Positions 37,413 through 52,899 of a stretch of 64,000 nt of DNA are shown here, piece after piece. The position numbers were made by a program, and so were the translations under genes. The DNA comes from Diphasiastrum complanatum. Its lineage: Eukaryota > Streptophyta > Lycopodiopsida > Lycopodiales > Lycopodiaceae. The stretch covers positions 24,553,367 to 24,617,366 of the forward strand of contig CM055098.1 in the NCBI GenBank assembly GCA_029204225.1, in the 5' to 3' direction. The notes below the pieces were generated by a model that did no database searches, had not been told where the DNA came from, and saw only the letters and a list, made by a program, of their open reading frames with translations. The number at the start of each line of letters is the position of its first letter. Positions within the stretch are counted from its first letter, which is position 1.

Positions 37413-38899
37413 CTACTTTCCCAAAATGCAACCCTCACAAATTTTTCCTTCAAAAGAGATATCAAGCAATCCAACAACTAGATTACCTCTTTTAAGGATT
37501 TGCAAGCTTTGAGCACTGATATGACCAAACCTTTGATGCCAAAGATCACTTCGACTATCAACAGTGCTTACCATAGCTTGAGTAAAAGATCTTGCATTCA
37601 ATTTGTAGAGTCGATTCCCGTTGACTCTAGCTCTTGTGGCAATCACTTTGTAGTAGTTCTTGATGTCTTTGACAAGACATTTGTCACTGTCAAACTCAAC
37701 CTTGAGTTGTTGATCAGCCATCATCCCAACAGATAGTAGATTGTTAGCTAAGCCATGTACATATTGCACATTGCTTATATGTTTTATCTTCCCGTTGGCT
37801 AACTTCACTGGTACCACTCCAACTCCTTTAACAGATAGCAATTTGCCATCAACTTGTCCAACTTCATCACCATTGTCAGTTTTCTTGAGTTTAGAAAACC
37901 ACTCTTTCCTTGAAGTCATGTGCTTGGATGCACCACTATCAATGTGCCAAGTATCCTTGCTTCATCACTTGTCATTAATGCTGTAATGAACAATTTTGAA
38001 CTCTCACTTGTGTCATCTTCATATTGATCATCATCGTATTGATGTTGATCAATATAATTGTCTTCATAATAATAGTCATCAAATTGAGGTTGATCAGCAT
38101 AATTTCCCGCTTGCCATTTGTCTTTTCTTTGTTCCATCTCCTTCTGTTTCTTGAAGCATTCATGCTCCCAGTGACCAAGTTTGTTGCAGTACCTACGATT
38201 TCCAGGTTTATTTTGTCTTGAATAGCCACGTCCTTGACCTCAGTCTTGATTCCAATTATCTCGATTTGGACTATCATTGACTTGCTCATGAAATTGTTGA
38301 AATGATCCTCGGCTTGAGTTTCCTCCTCTCGATTGATACTTTCCACGGCCAAATCTTCCACCTCGTCCTCTAACTGCAAGAGCTTGATCATAGCTCCTGT
38401 TACGATGATTCAAGTTCTCTTGGCGTTGCTCTTCTTGCAAAAGCAATCCACCTAGTTCTTCATAGGTTGAAAGATTTTCTCTTGTGGCTATACTCATCAC
38501 AAACATCTGATGTGACTCTCTCAGACTATTCAATGTCAATTGCACGATCTCACGATCTTGTACTCGCTCTCCAACTGCTGCTAATTGATAACAGATCTCT
38601 TTGATCTTTAGTATGTGATCGGCAATAGTTGCACATTCATCCATCCGCAATGTATGCAACTTTGTCTTTAAAAATAGTATTCGAGATGTATTTGTCATTT
38701 CAAACAATGTCTTCAATGTATCCCACGTTTCTTTTGGTCCTTCTGAATCTGAAATATAGGGAATAATTGCATCTCTAACTGATAAGTTGATGACATTTTG
38801 GGCTTTCCATCTTCTCCTATCGAATGCCCGCTGATCTTCTTCAATCACTGGCCTTGTCTCTTCACCTGTCACGATCTCCCATAGCTCTTTTTCCATCAA
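37413..38899 (-). pseudogene. Ty1/copia gag-protease-pre-integrase (element F)
   Basis: Minus-strand order is gag (38899-38240, UBN2-type: RRRWKAQNVINLSV, ILFLKTKLHTLRMDECATIA, LRESHQMFVMSIATRENLST), a Gly/Arg-rich tail (RGRGGRFGRGKYQSRGG), a knuckle YCNKLGHWEHEC whose first Cys is Arg, and an Asp/Tyr-rich linker. The protease has its active site DSGAS at about 37940, in a frame different from gag. Then come the SRKEWFSKLK end and pre-integrase LWHQRFGHISAQSLQ through CEGC at 37430. One stop after gag (at 38240) and a frameshift near 37965 separate the parts. Sequence diverges from copia at about 37413, so integrase and RT are lost. Confidence 0.88.
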
Positions 38900-39843
38900 A
38901 ATCTTCTTCAGTTTGAATTTTCATACTGCATAGTTGCCAGCACCTTCCAATTTGCTTGACTCATTAAGAACACTCTTGCTTAGAGTTGCCATTACTGAAT
39001 AGATGAGTCTGGATCACAAAATTTATTCACACCACAAAACTGTAAATTTTTGGTTGTACACCTGATATCGGTATGACGCGCGGATGCATGACTGTTCGAG
39101 ATTCTCTCTACCTCTGGCGCGTCGCTCCGATATTGGTACTGATATGTGATATCGGTATGATGCGCGGATGTACGACTGCTCTTGGTTTTCTTTACCTCTA
39201 GCGCATCGATCCGATATTGGTACGGATATGCTAAATCTGTATGACGCGCGGATGTACGACTGCTCAAGATTTTTCCTACCTCTGGCGCGTCGATCCAATA
39301 TTGGTACGGAAAAGATTAAAAGTAGAGGGAATATAAGAACTTTCAGAGAGAATATTCTAGATTTCCCACTTCGGCGCGGCGACTACGCCGCCTCCTTTTT
39401 GCAAACATTTCAAAATTTGTGATCGTTCAAAAGACAGAAATCAGTAATGTGAAAAGTATGAAGCCTTCTAACTCTGAATGGTAGTACTAGACACTATCTA
39501 GTGTGATTTGCGTTACTCCAACAAGACAAATGAGATATTTCTTGGCAAACCTCTCACACAAATAGCACTTTCCACAATAACTAGGAAGTATTGTAAAAAT
39601 CTCCCCCACTCAACATAATTTCAATCTATCTGATGCTGCCCTGGCCTTTCTGATGCCTCTGGGACTGTGCTTTTGTTTCCAATTGATGATTCTGAGCTCC
39701 AATCCTACAAAATACACCAAAGAAGAATTTCTTCCAGCCGTTTTTGTCTCTCCAATCTTTCACCTCCCATGAAGGACTTTCTCACTTCGTTGCGGAGCTT
39801 GTGACAAGCTGTATCCACTGATCATGCATGCAGGACTATCGTT
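38900..39843 (-). other. 5' leader of copia element F
   Basis: Untranslated sequence between gag and the primer-binding site, containing a three-copy tandem repeat (39063-39314). There is no coding support. Confidence 0.6.
39063..39314. repeat. Three-copy tandem repeat (84-85 bp) in the leader of element F
   Basis: Units start at 39063, 39148 and 39232. Each contains GGTATGA(C/T)GCGCGGATG, then ACTGCTC- and CTCTGGCGCGTCGATCC-like text and (G/A)ATATTGGTACGGA. They are GC- and CG-rich relative to the neighbourhood. Period 85 then 84 bp breaks any common frame, so translated repeats are incidental. Confidence 0.9.
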
Positions 39844-39855
39844 GCTCTGATACCA
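39844..39855 (-). other. Primer-binding site of element F
   Basis: GCTCTGATACCA on the plus strand is the exact complement of TGGTATCAGAGC. It lies directly inside the LTR at 39856. Confidence 0.85.
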
Positions 39856-40118
39856 TGTCAAGAATTAGATATGCAACATCAAGCATTCACCATAAGCAAT
39901 CATCACAAGAAGGCAGAAGAAGAACACGTACTGTCACTCTATCACACTAACTCATACAGAATGTGAAATGTACAAATAAACCCTGAACCCTTGATAGAGA
40001 GAGAAAACCTACGAGTAGACTAATAGACTAGCCTACGACTATTGACAGCTGGTCATAGCTGTCAACATTAATGTGCATCGTAAATAGTAACAATGAAGTT
40101 TATCATTGATTTCTAACA
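39856..40118 (-). repeat. 5' LTR of element F
   Basis: On the minus strand it runs TGTTAGAAATC (40118) to TTCTTGACA (39856), 263 bp, with TG...CA ends. The outer border is supported by the sister copy of the flank at 43021, which lacks the LTR. The 3' LTR is not in the window. Confidence 0.75.
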
Positions 40119-40344
40119 GCTATGACACCTGCCTTCCTCATGCGACTAACTTGTGCGGTTTTGTTGTGTGGGATGGTGGCAGATAACAGCTGGGTGTCTT
40201 AGAACTTGCTTCGCTTTATTTTACTCTATACTGTTATACTTTATACAGTTGTATTTTTACCTGTTATGCTATAAATTGAAGGGTTTAAAGGGTTTGGTCT
40301 TGACTTGTCAAGAGGGACTATGTGAAATCTTGTTACTCTCTCTC
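40119..40344. repeat. Duplicated anonymous sequence, copy 1 (unexpanded CT)
   Basis: It is nearly identical to 43021-43240, from GCTATGACACCTG through GGGACTATGTGAAATCTTGTTA. Here it ends in only about five CT units before diverging. It contains the small palindrome CTTGAC-TT-GTCAAG. The family is not recognised. Confidence 0.85.
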
Positions 40345-40439
40345 TAGCATCTCTGATGCCACCCTGGCTACCCTTTGGTCGGGGTAGCACCAAACCTTTA
40401 CCTTTACTTAAATTTTATGGCTAACAAGGTCTATTGTAT

Positions 40440-40955
40440 GATGCAGTCCACATGATGGTTTCAGATGCGGTGACTTTGGCTATTGGGAGCCCCTTCCTCC
40501 TCCTAGTCCTTTTGTTCAAACCATTATATGTTGCATGAAGAAAGCTGCTGAAGTTCACAATTTGATTACTGCTTATGATATGACTACTTGTAATGCTGCT
40601 GGCCCGGATGATAAAATTCTTTGTCTTATTGATTTGATCTTTATTAGGAAAGTTTCATATGAAATAATTTGACAAGAGACAAGAACTTTCGTTTTCATTT
40701 TTTCAGTATATACACTTAACTGCCAATAGGCCAATTATGAACTCGTATAAAGTGATTGTCGCTCAAATTATTGCTGCCATGTACTGTTGTAACGAACAGG
40801 ATACCTTTATGGACATTGTTCTTGGTTTTCAAAATATTGGCTTCATGAGAGGAAGATTGTATGAAATTTTAAACAACCTGTTTCTACACGAATTGTTCCC
40901 TGGACTCAAGTATACTTTACCAAAAAATGCTACATTTCTTTTGGTGGGCAGTTAG
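40440..40955 (+). pseudogene. Unrecognised coding remnants
   Basis: A stop-free frame at about 40447-40671 reads HDGFRCGDFGYWEPLPPPSP and later MKKAAEVHNLITAYDMTT. It has no in-frame ATG at its start and looks like an exon. After a TTTTTTCAG acceptor-like site (near 40707), a second frame (40737-40955) reads MNSYKVIVAQIIAAMYCCNE and later DIVLGFQNIGFMRGRLYEIL. I do not recognise either. They may be two exons of one decayed gene or transposon. Confidence 0.3.
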
Positions 40956-41020
40956 CACTCCATCTCAGGGGTGCTAACTGCCCCCTGAGAAACTTTGCTA
41001 GTTGTGGGTACGGTTGGTGG

Positions 41021-44399
<3,379 letters not shown>

Positions 44400-44810
44400 T
44401 GATTCATAACTAACGTGATGGGCAGATAGGATCTTACTTGGTTGTTTCAGATAGTCTTTGAAATTGTGTTTTCTGACACAGTCGGGACACTCGGCATGCT
44501 ACTTGGTCTTGATTGGACAATCAACCATAAACTGGCCAGTTTCACCACAGATAAAATATCTGTTGTTCAATGGCCCTTGCGTAATGGCATAGCCATCTTG
44601 TATGACTAGTGGTTCTGGACTTTCTAGTGGATATTCGTGATAATGTGAGGAATGTCCAGATTGAGATGGTTGTTCTTCATATTGTTGGATGGCATGTGCT
44701 TGGATAGGCTAAGATGAAGGACAAGCATCAACAAGATGCATAGCCCGACAATGTGGGCACCATATTGGTTTTCATCTACAGGGTACCTGTGCAGGGTTTG
44801 GCTGACTAGG
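44400..44810 (-). pseudogene. Retrotransposon gag fragment with two degenerate zinc knuckles
   Basis: The minus strand encodes WCPHCRAMHLVDACPSS, a CX2CX3HX4C knuckle, then about 55 codons later ICGETGQFMVDCP, a second knuckle that has lost its first Cys and has Gln in place of His. Stops follow each. Two tandem knuckles suggest a gypsy gag, but no protease or pol is attached. It abuts the copia LTR at 44820, which may have inserted here. Confidence 0.5.
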
Positions 44811-44819
44811 CATACTACG

Positions 44820-45707
44820 TGACAAAATTTCCAGAATTCACACGTGTGGGAAATATCCACAAGGGTGACTGATCTTAATTAAGCTTTGTGATTGGCACTA
44901 TAACTTGATTCTAGACTGATCAACAAAATCTAGTTCAGAAGAAATGGCTAATCCACAATCTAGCATGCTAATCAACAGAAAATAATAGCAATGATCAAAG
45001 AATGAAAATATACAAGATTTCAATGTATGAGCATTAGCCTCAACACGAGCTACAGAGAGAGAGAGCTAGAGAGATAACAAACAATATTTGTTTAGATCCA
45101 AAATGACATGAGATAGCTACAAAACTTTGGTTCTTCATTATCAATTGGGTGGAGAGCTACACATATTTATGGAGATTGAGGTAGCTCGAGGTAGAACCAT
45201 ATCTATCCATTCCAAAATGACATCTAAAGTGACATCTAGAGTCTATGTGACATTTGTCATTTGTCATGCATGAAATTCTACCAACTTTTTACAAGTGTAC
45301 TAGTTCTAACTAGAAATGTCCAAATCATCATGCATGTGTCCAATAAACTTTGTGCATGCCTTGCATGCCACTATGGATGGACATTTCTAGTTAGAACTAG
45401 TACACTTAAGTTGGTAGAATTTCATGCATGTGTCCAATAAACTTTGTGCATGCCTTGCATGTCACTATGGATCACTTACAATTAATGCATGTGAGTTGCC
45501 ACGAGTTTCTACTAGCATAATCATGCTAATTCTATGTCTACAAACTATATGCAAGTTGCATTTATCAAACTAGACAATTCAGAACCATGTAGCTCGAGTT
45601 CTATGTAGGCCAAACTTGGCATTTTGCATTAATGAGCTACATACTTGCATGGTACAACATTTGTAGCAAGCCAAGAAATCAATATGGATTGTTTTTCAAT
45701 TTTAACA
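44820..45707 (-). repeat. 3' LTR of copia element D (888 bp)
   Basis: On the minus strand it starts TGTTAAAATTG at 45707, next to the purine tract AGGAGGAG, and ends ATTTTGTCA at 44820. The first 420 bases on the plus strand match 49249-49876. It contains a short (GA) seed near 45053-45073 and a hairpin plus direct repeat at 45273-45472. Confidence 0.88.
45273..45472. repeat. Hairpin and direct duplication inside the LTR
   Basis: Arms 45273-45321 and 45379-45422 are inverted copies (core GTACTAGTTCTAACTAGAAA), separated by 57 bp and differing by a 5-6 base gap. A 50-bp direct repeat (45329-45378 and 45423-45472, CATGCATGTGTCCAATAAAC...) with one mismatch overlaps the loop. Confidence 0.9.
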
Positions 45708-45724
45708 CTCCTCCTAAAAATGAT

Positions 45725-47938
45725 CTATATTGATTTGAACATGGATCTTGGTACAACTCCAAGGTTGGCTCTATGCTTGTTGAAGGAACTTTTGCTCAAA
45801 GGTTTGGTGAGCATATTTGCAATGCAAGATGATGTGTCGATGTGCTCCAATTTGATTTCACCTCCAATGAGCTTCTCTCTCATGAAGTGATGTGCAACTT
45901 CGATATGTTTGCTCCTTGCATGGAATATTGGGTCGTTGGCAAGGGCTTGAGGTGAAATGTTGTCACACATGATCATAGGTATATTTTCTTCCATAATTAT
46001 CTTTAGCTCCACTAGTAACCTCTTGATCCAAAGCACTTCCTTTGTTGTTGTATTGAGCACCTACTCAGCTTCACATGATGAGAGTGATACAGTATCTTGC
46101 TTTTTGGAAAGCCAAGATATCAAGTTTCCTCCAAGATATATGACATAAGCACTTGTAGATTTCCAATCTGCTCTATCACTTGCAAAATCCGAGTCAAAAT
46201 AACCAATAATACAAAGATCTTCACTTGTATATAATAAACCAAAATAAAAAATTGAAGATATATATCTAAGCACTCTCTTGGCCTTTTTCCAATGATAAAT
46301 TGAAGGATTTTGCATAGCCTGGCTCAACTTATGAACACCAAAGATTATGTCAGGTCTAGTTATTGTGAGCCAAATTAAGGAGCCTATAAGACATCTAAAA
46401 AGTGTGATGTCCTCGAAGGATCTTTCATCACCTTTGTTAGAGTCCTTTACATTTTGCTCCATAGGTGTTTCTATACTCTTACAATTCAACATATTGAACT
46501 TTTTTAACATTGAAAGAGCATACTTAGATTGACATATGAAAGCTTTATCTTTAAGAAAGTCAATCTCTAATCCTAGAATATAGTGTATTTTTCCAAGATC
46601 TTGCATCTTGAATTCTTTTCCAAGTGCAATCTTGGTTTCCTCAACTAACTTGATACAACTTCCTGTCAGAATGATATCATCAACATAAATAAGAAGGATG
46701 ACAATATCTTTATCAAAAAAGTTGACATATAAGGAATGATCATAGTTACTAAGATTAAATCCTAGTGACTCAAGAAAGGTGTTAAGTCGAGAATACCATG
46801 ACCTTGGGGCTTGCTTTAATCCATATAAACTTTTGAAGAGCAAGCAAACTTTTCCCTCATCATGGATGAACCCAATAGGTTGATCCATATAGATCTCTTC
46901 TTCTAGATAGCCATTTAGAAATGCATTAGAAACATCTAGTTGAAGAATTTGCCAATTGAAAAAACAAGCAAGAGAAATTATGATTCTAATTGACACCATC
47001 TTTGCAACTGGGGCAAAGGTCTCCTCATAATCAAGTCCATATACTTGAGCAAATCCTTTAGCACAAAGCCTAGCCTTGTACTTGTTGATTTTGTCATCTT
47101 GACTATACTTGACTCGAAAAACCCATTTGCAACGAATGGTATGCTTGTTGGATGGAAGATCCACAAGTTCCCATGTATTATTGGCCATCAAAGCATCATA
47201 TTCTTCCTTCATGGCAAGGTACCATTCCTTTGAGTTGATAGCATCATATATTGTTTCCAAGGGCATATTAACAAAGCAAGTACAACCAAAAACTCTAAGG
47301 TGATCTAACTTAGGTTTTTTCTGAAACAAGACTTCAAAAGGTGATTTTCCAACAAGAGCATTGTGAGGTAATATATTGCACAAATAGTTTGCACAATTTA
47401 TAGCCTCACTCCAATATTCAATAGGCAAAGAAGCTGCTACTTGAATTGCTTTAGCACACTCACATAAAGATCTGTTTTTCCTCTCAGCTACTCCATTTTG
47501 AGATGGAGAATAGGCACAAGAAAATTCTCTCTTTATTCCTTCACCTTCACAATAATTATGAAACTTGTTGGAGATATATTCACCTCCTCCATCACATCTT
47601 AAAGCTTTAACTTTGCAAGAAAACTGTTTTACTACATAAGCTTTGAAGATAAAGAAGTGATAAAAAACCATAGCCTTTGAAGAAAGTAGATACAACTAAG
47701 TGTATTTAGTAAAGTCATCAATAAAGGTGACAAAACATGTTGCACCACCAATACTTTTAGAAGAGGAAAAATGTACATCTGAATGTATGAGTTCTAATAG
47801 ACAAGTAGTCTTTATAAAAGACTTTTGATATGGCTTTCTGTGTGACTTTGCAATGGCACAAGCCTCACAAGGCTTGAAATCTTTAGAAAGAGATTTTGGA
47901 AGACCAATGGCCTTCACCTTTTTAACCATAGAAGACAT
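45725..47938 (-). pseudogene. Copia element D pol (integrase, RT with YVDD, RNase H)
   Basis: From 47938 the minus strand reads the integrase zinc end (CEACAIAKSHRKPY) and LIHSDVH with the first catalytic Asp. A single TAG at 47696 replaces the Trp codon expected after DFTKYT. The 46061-47695 frame continues with ALRCDGGGEY (second Asp), NGVAERKNRSL (Glu), and a fused end of integrase where the C-terminal linker is deleted (FVNMPLETIYDAINS). Then comes full RT: TWELVDLPSNKHTIRCKW, QLDVSNAFLNG, SLYGLKQAPRSWY and YVDDIILTG. RNase H follows, with a second TAG at 46061 in place of Tyr after SSCEAE and then LWIKRLLVEL to ANMLTKPLSK. It is the best preserved RT of the window. Confidence 0.93.
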
Positions 47939-48495
47939 AGATGTACAAGAATTCCTTGGAGAGTTTCTAGATTAGGTAACTCCTCCTTAATAGCAAACCA
48001 CTGAACAAGATTATCATAGTCATCTCTCAAGCCATTCAGTATGACTTGAACTAGCTCAACTTGGTTAATGGTAACACCAACACATGAAAGCTCTCTATGT
48101 AAATCTTTAACTCTCAGAACATAGTTAGATGCACTCTCTTCACTTCTTTGGAAACTTTGGAAAATCTGATTCCTAAGAGTGAGTATTCTAGAAGTATTCT
48201 TTGCTTCATAGATGGTCTTTAGTGCATCCCAAGCTTCTTTGGCTATAGTGCAAAATCCTATCTCTCTCAAAATTTCATTAGATACATTCATCTTAATGAA
48301 ATGTAGAGCCATTCTAGCTCTCTTCTTATATTTAGGAATTTCAACCTGTGCTTGAGGTTCCTCCTCAACACCAAGCACAATATCCATAACATCCTGGAGA
48401 ATCAAAACAGACTCCATTCTTAACTTCCAAATTGAGTAATTAGAAGTGTTTAGTCTTTCACTGGCTTCTAGAAGATATCCTCCCTGAGATGCCAT
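47914..48495 (-). pseudogene. Copia element D gag, truncated
   Basis: The frame opens MASQGGYLLEASERLNTSNY followed by SIWKLRMESVL, a UBN2-type copia gag. It runs to LPNLETLQGIL at residue 181. Directly after, a deletion joins it out of frame to the pre-integrase/integrase region, so the zinc knuckle and the protease are absent. This start has the usual copia gag N-terminus, matching that of the element at 56299. Confidence 0.92.
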
Positions 48496-49236
48496 TATAA
48501 TGAAGACTTCTTAATTATTGGATTGAAATATGTTTGAGCTTGTTCCTATCAAACTTAGAGTTGCTGCTCTCTTTCACTATAGGTATTTTCAAGGTTGAAC
48601 TACGTTCCTATGTGAAACACTTGCAACTATATATGAGATGAATCTCAAATATTCAACAAGACAAGTTATATAGATCAGACACAAAAAGTGGTTTGTGACA
48701 CTTTGGCTGGTTTGAATCCTACTTTTGGCACGTGTGAAATGCTTCAAAAGAAAACACTATTGGCACTCAGAAGGCTCAAAGGTGTTTAAATACTTTAAAC
48801 TCAGTCTTGATCTACAGTTTCTTGTGTTGGATGCTCAAAACAATGAATTCAGAACAAAGTATAATTGAAATCAAAATGCTGTCACTCGGATTTTGGACCT
48901 ATCCCTATCCTCTTTAAGAGATTATAGCTCTTGCTAGACATATCAGATTGATTTGGTTTTAATTTTTATGAAAAGTATAGATCAAATGCTTTCCATCAAG
49001 CTATAACACTGCTATCTTTGGATCTATAAGTAAGGAGAACAAAGGGACTGAAAAACTCTGATTTTCACACGTGCAAAATTCTAGAATTCCGTACTTCCTC
49101 AATTCAGGTCTAAAAATTCAGTTCGAGTCCGATTTGATCCAAATAAACTTCATAGAATGGTTAGAAAAATGTAAAACTACTTTTTTGCTCGATTCCATTG
49201 TACAATCAGAGTCGTTAGCATGCAAAGCTTAATGTG
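48496..49236 (-). other. 5' leader of copia element D
   Basis: Untranslated sequence between the primer site and gag. No motif seen. Confidence 0.7.
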
Positions 49237-49248
49237 GCTCTGATACCA
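49237..49248 (-). other. Primer-binding site of element D
   Basis: GCTCTGATACCA on the plus strand, exactly complementary to TGGTATCAGAGC, next to the LTR at 49249. Confidence 0.9.
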
Positions 49249-49876
<628 letters not shown>

Positions 49877-49940
49877 TGGATGCACCAAACTCATGGAGGC
49901 TCTTCTCATTTAAGCATGGAGTAGATACAATACACAAAAA
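49877..49940 (+). repeat. 64-bp direct repeat, copy 1
   Basis: TGGATGCACCAAACTC followed by GGAGGCTCTTCTCATTT matches 54635-54698 with about five substitutions. The two copies bracket the gypsy remnant at 50-54 kb. Confidence 0.8.
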
Positions 49941-50977
49941 GTGTTTGTCACCCTCGGCAACCTTCACTGGAGATGTGCAAAGAGTGTTTACAGCCTCGCC
50001 TGATCGTGCTGACTCCACCGCACCTGACGACATGAATTCTCCAGAGAAACTGGTTGAAGATGACGACACTGGCGGGCAGACCATCTAGGCTACAACACAG
50101 ACAGTCCCAACAAGTGCCCTGCTACTGGCTACTCCCGCCGACCTCATGACAGCCTACCAAGTCTTGGGAACCTTTATCCAAGATGCGGTAGCGGCCAGGA
50201 CATCATTAGACAGCCGTATATTGCAATTAGCAACCAACAACACCCAAATATGAGTAGATATGACAAAGCTGCAGCAAGAATTGATGATAGCTCAACAACA
50301 TGAGCTGGATGGACAGAAGCTGTAGCAGAAAGAAGACAACCTCAAACGGTAGATCCAGAGCCTCTTCAAGGCAGTCACAGATGCTTTGGAAAAAGTCCAA
50401 GAGCAAGCCTATACCCATCATGCACAACTCCAGATTTATGAACAGAAAATACACGTCTGGGAGCGGAGGTGCAAGCATTGTAGAATGAGAAGACCACCTG
50501 GCTAGCTCAACTGACACCTGATACTAGGCTACTGTCACAAGCTGAAATGAACTTATTCTGGCATCAAGTGCAGGTCTACAGCCAAACTTAAATAGCTATC
50601 AAGTAGAGTTCGATAAGTACAGGACGAGTGCCAACCAAGAATTGGCCCAAGCAAGCCCTCAAGCTTGCCAAAAGTTTATGGAGCAGAAATCCCAATCAGC
50701 CCCAGTGGCAATTCCAGCACCACCTACCTTCAATGCAACACAGACCGGCTCCAACCAAGATAAGGAAAAACAAGGAACAGGGGCAAGTAGCCCAGATCAA
50801 GGCTTAGATGCACCAGATTAGGGGCCCCAGGATACCATAGGAGCCAACAATCAAGGGCAAGACACAGGCCCAGACACGAGTCACGCACCAGTCTCATCCT
50901 CACCGGGCTCAAGGTCGATCTCCGCCAACCATGCATTCAGGAAGCCAATCTCAGTAGAGGACAAAATAGATACATAT
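49941..50977 (+). pseudogene. Possible gag-like remnant, Gln/Ala-rich
   Basis: Successive plus-strand frames read ATPADLMTAYQVLGTFIQDA and LFKAVTDALEKVQEQAYTHH, coiled-coil-like text interrupted by stops. This fits a decayed gypsy gag or an extra ORF, but there is no zinc knuckle. Identification is weak. Confidence 0.3.
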
Positions 50978-51502
50978 TTGGTGCAGTTTCTCCATGAACG
51001 TTCCCGCGGCGGCTGGCAATTATCCGTAACAATAGAGGAGATCAAGGGCAACGAGCTGGCCTATACTCCTACCTTAGAAGCTCAACCAAAATGGAGAAAG
51101 CGACTGCTTGAACGTGACCCTATAGCCATCAGGGCATATGTTACTAGTCCCAGACAATTGCGGATCAACACCCACTACCTCCCCTACCCATGTCGATCTA
51201 AATGGGCGGAGTGTGGCACCCCCTTGGATAAAATTACCATCCATACCAAAAATTGGCCGAGAATCGAATCACAGTATGGGTGGAAGACGGATATAGATGC
51301 TCGAAGGGCTCTTGTTCAGTTTTCGCAGCAATATCTCACTTGTCCGGATCCAACAGTTTGCACGGCCGCAGCGTATGCCCGAGACTTACAATTTTTGATG
51401 GGAGTCCCCACCAAATGGGATGACTTTTTGACGGCAATTTGTTTTGATCCCAATACCACCTTGGTTTTCAAAAAAATTGAAGACCAACTACCAATGGCGT
51501 GA
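50978..51502 (+). CDS. Unrecognised 174-codon open frame
   Basis: It encodes MVQFLHERSRGGWQLSVTIE and later KWRKRLLERDPIAIRAYVTS and ARDLQFLMGVPTKWDDFLTA. The composition is clearly protein-like, with many Trp, Tyr, Arg and Asp residues, and the frame is longer than expected by chance here. It lies upstream, in the same orientation, of a gypsy RNase H-integrase remnant, so an extra retrotransposon ORF is likely. No domain known to me matches. Confidence 0.4.
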   Translation: MVQFLHERSRGGWQLSVTIEEIKGNELAYTPTLEAQPKWRKRLLERDPIAIRAYVTSPRQLRINTHYLPYPCRSKWAECGTPLDKITIHTKNWPRIESQYGWKTDIDARRALVQFSQQYLTCPDPTVCTAAAYARDLQFLMGVPTKWDDFLTAICFDPNTTLVFKKIEDQLPMA

Positions 51503-51733
51503 GTGTATTATAGAGCGGCACAACTTGATGATCCATGGCCGATTTCAATAGTGGATTGACCAGAATTGGCTTATCGGTATACATAAGTCCTTTCATACTC
51601 AGAAAAACAAGAAAAGCCTAGCCAAACTGGAATTCATGGAAGACGTCACTGGCTATCTCATCCACTAGAGGCGCACCAGACGAACCTTGTATTAAATCGG
51701 TAGAGTGTCGAAGGACTGACACAACTTCAGGCC

Positions 51734-52450
<717 letters not shown>

Positions 52451-52899
52451 TTGACAGGCGGAAGGGTTGCTCACCGACTAAAATCTACACCCTACACAGG
52501 GAGAAAATTGAACAAAATTGAACTTAATTATAGTAAGACTGAAAAAATTTGTTTGGGAATAGCTTACGCTTGCCCTGCATCGCGCTCAGGCCCTATCAAT
52601 CCTGCAACGGGCGAGGGTGGCTGGGTCTGCTACATCTCATCTCCCTTCATTAGCCGACTCACCACCTCTTCACTTCACCTCTTCACTTTTCCCACTGACA
52701 TCATCATAGTTTATGCACTTTTATCTTTAATGCAAGGATCGGGATTAATCTTAGCTTTACTACAAGCTTCACTCTTGTTTGAGCTTACTTTTTTCTTGAA
52801 CTTTCCCTTCAGGGTGTATAATCTCTTTCATCAATGTACCTACTAGTTTTTTCTATGAATAAATGCACCAAGGTATTTCTTCCTCTCAAGACATGACCT

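Noticed and set aside
39023-39298. Tyr/Arg-rich repeat proteins on the minus strand
   Set aside because: They come from the three-copy leader repeat. The 85- and 84-bp periods shift frame and there is no gene context.
46347-47303. Plus-strand ORFs within element D
   Set aside because: They are antisense shadows of the strongly supported minus-strand pol.
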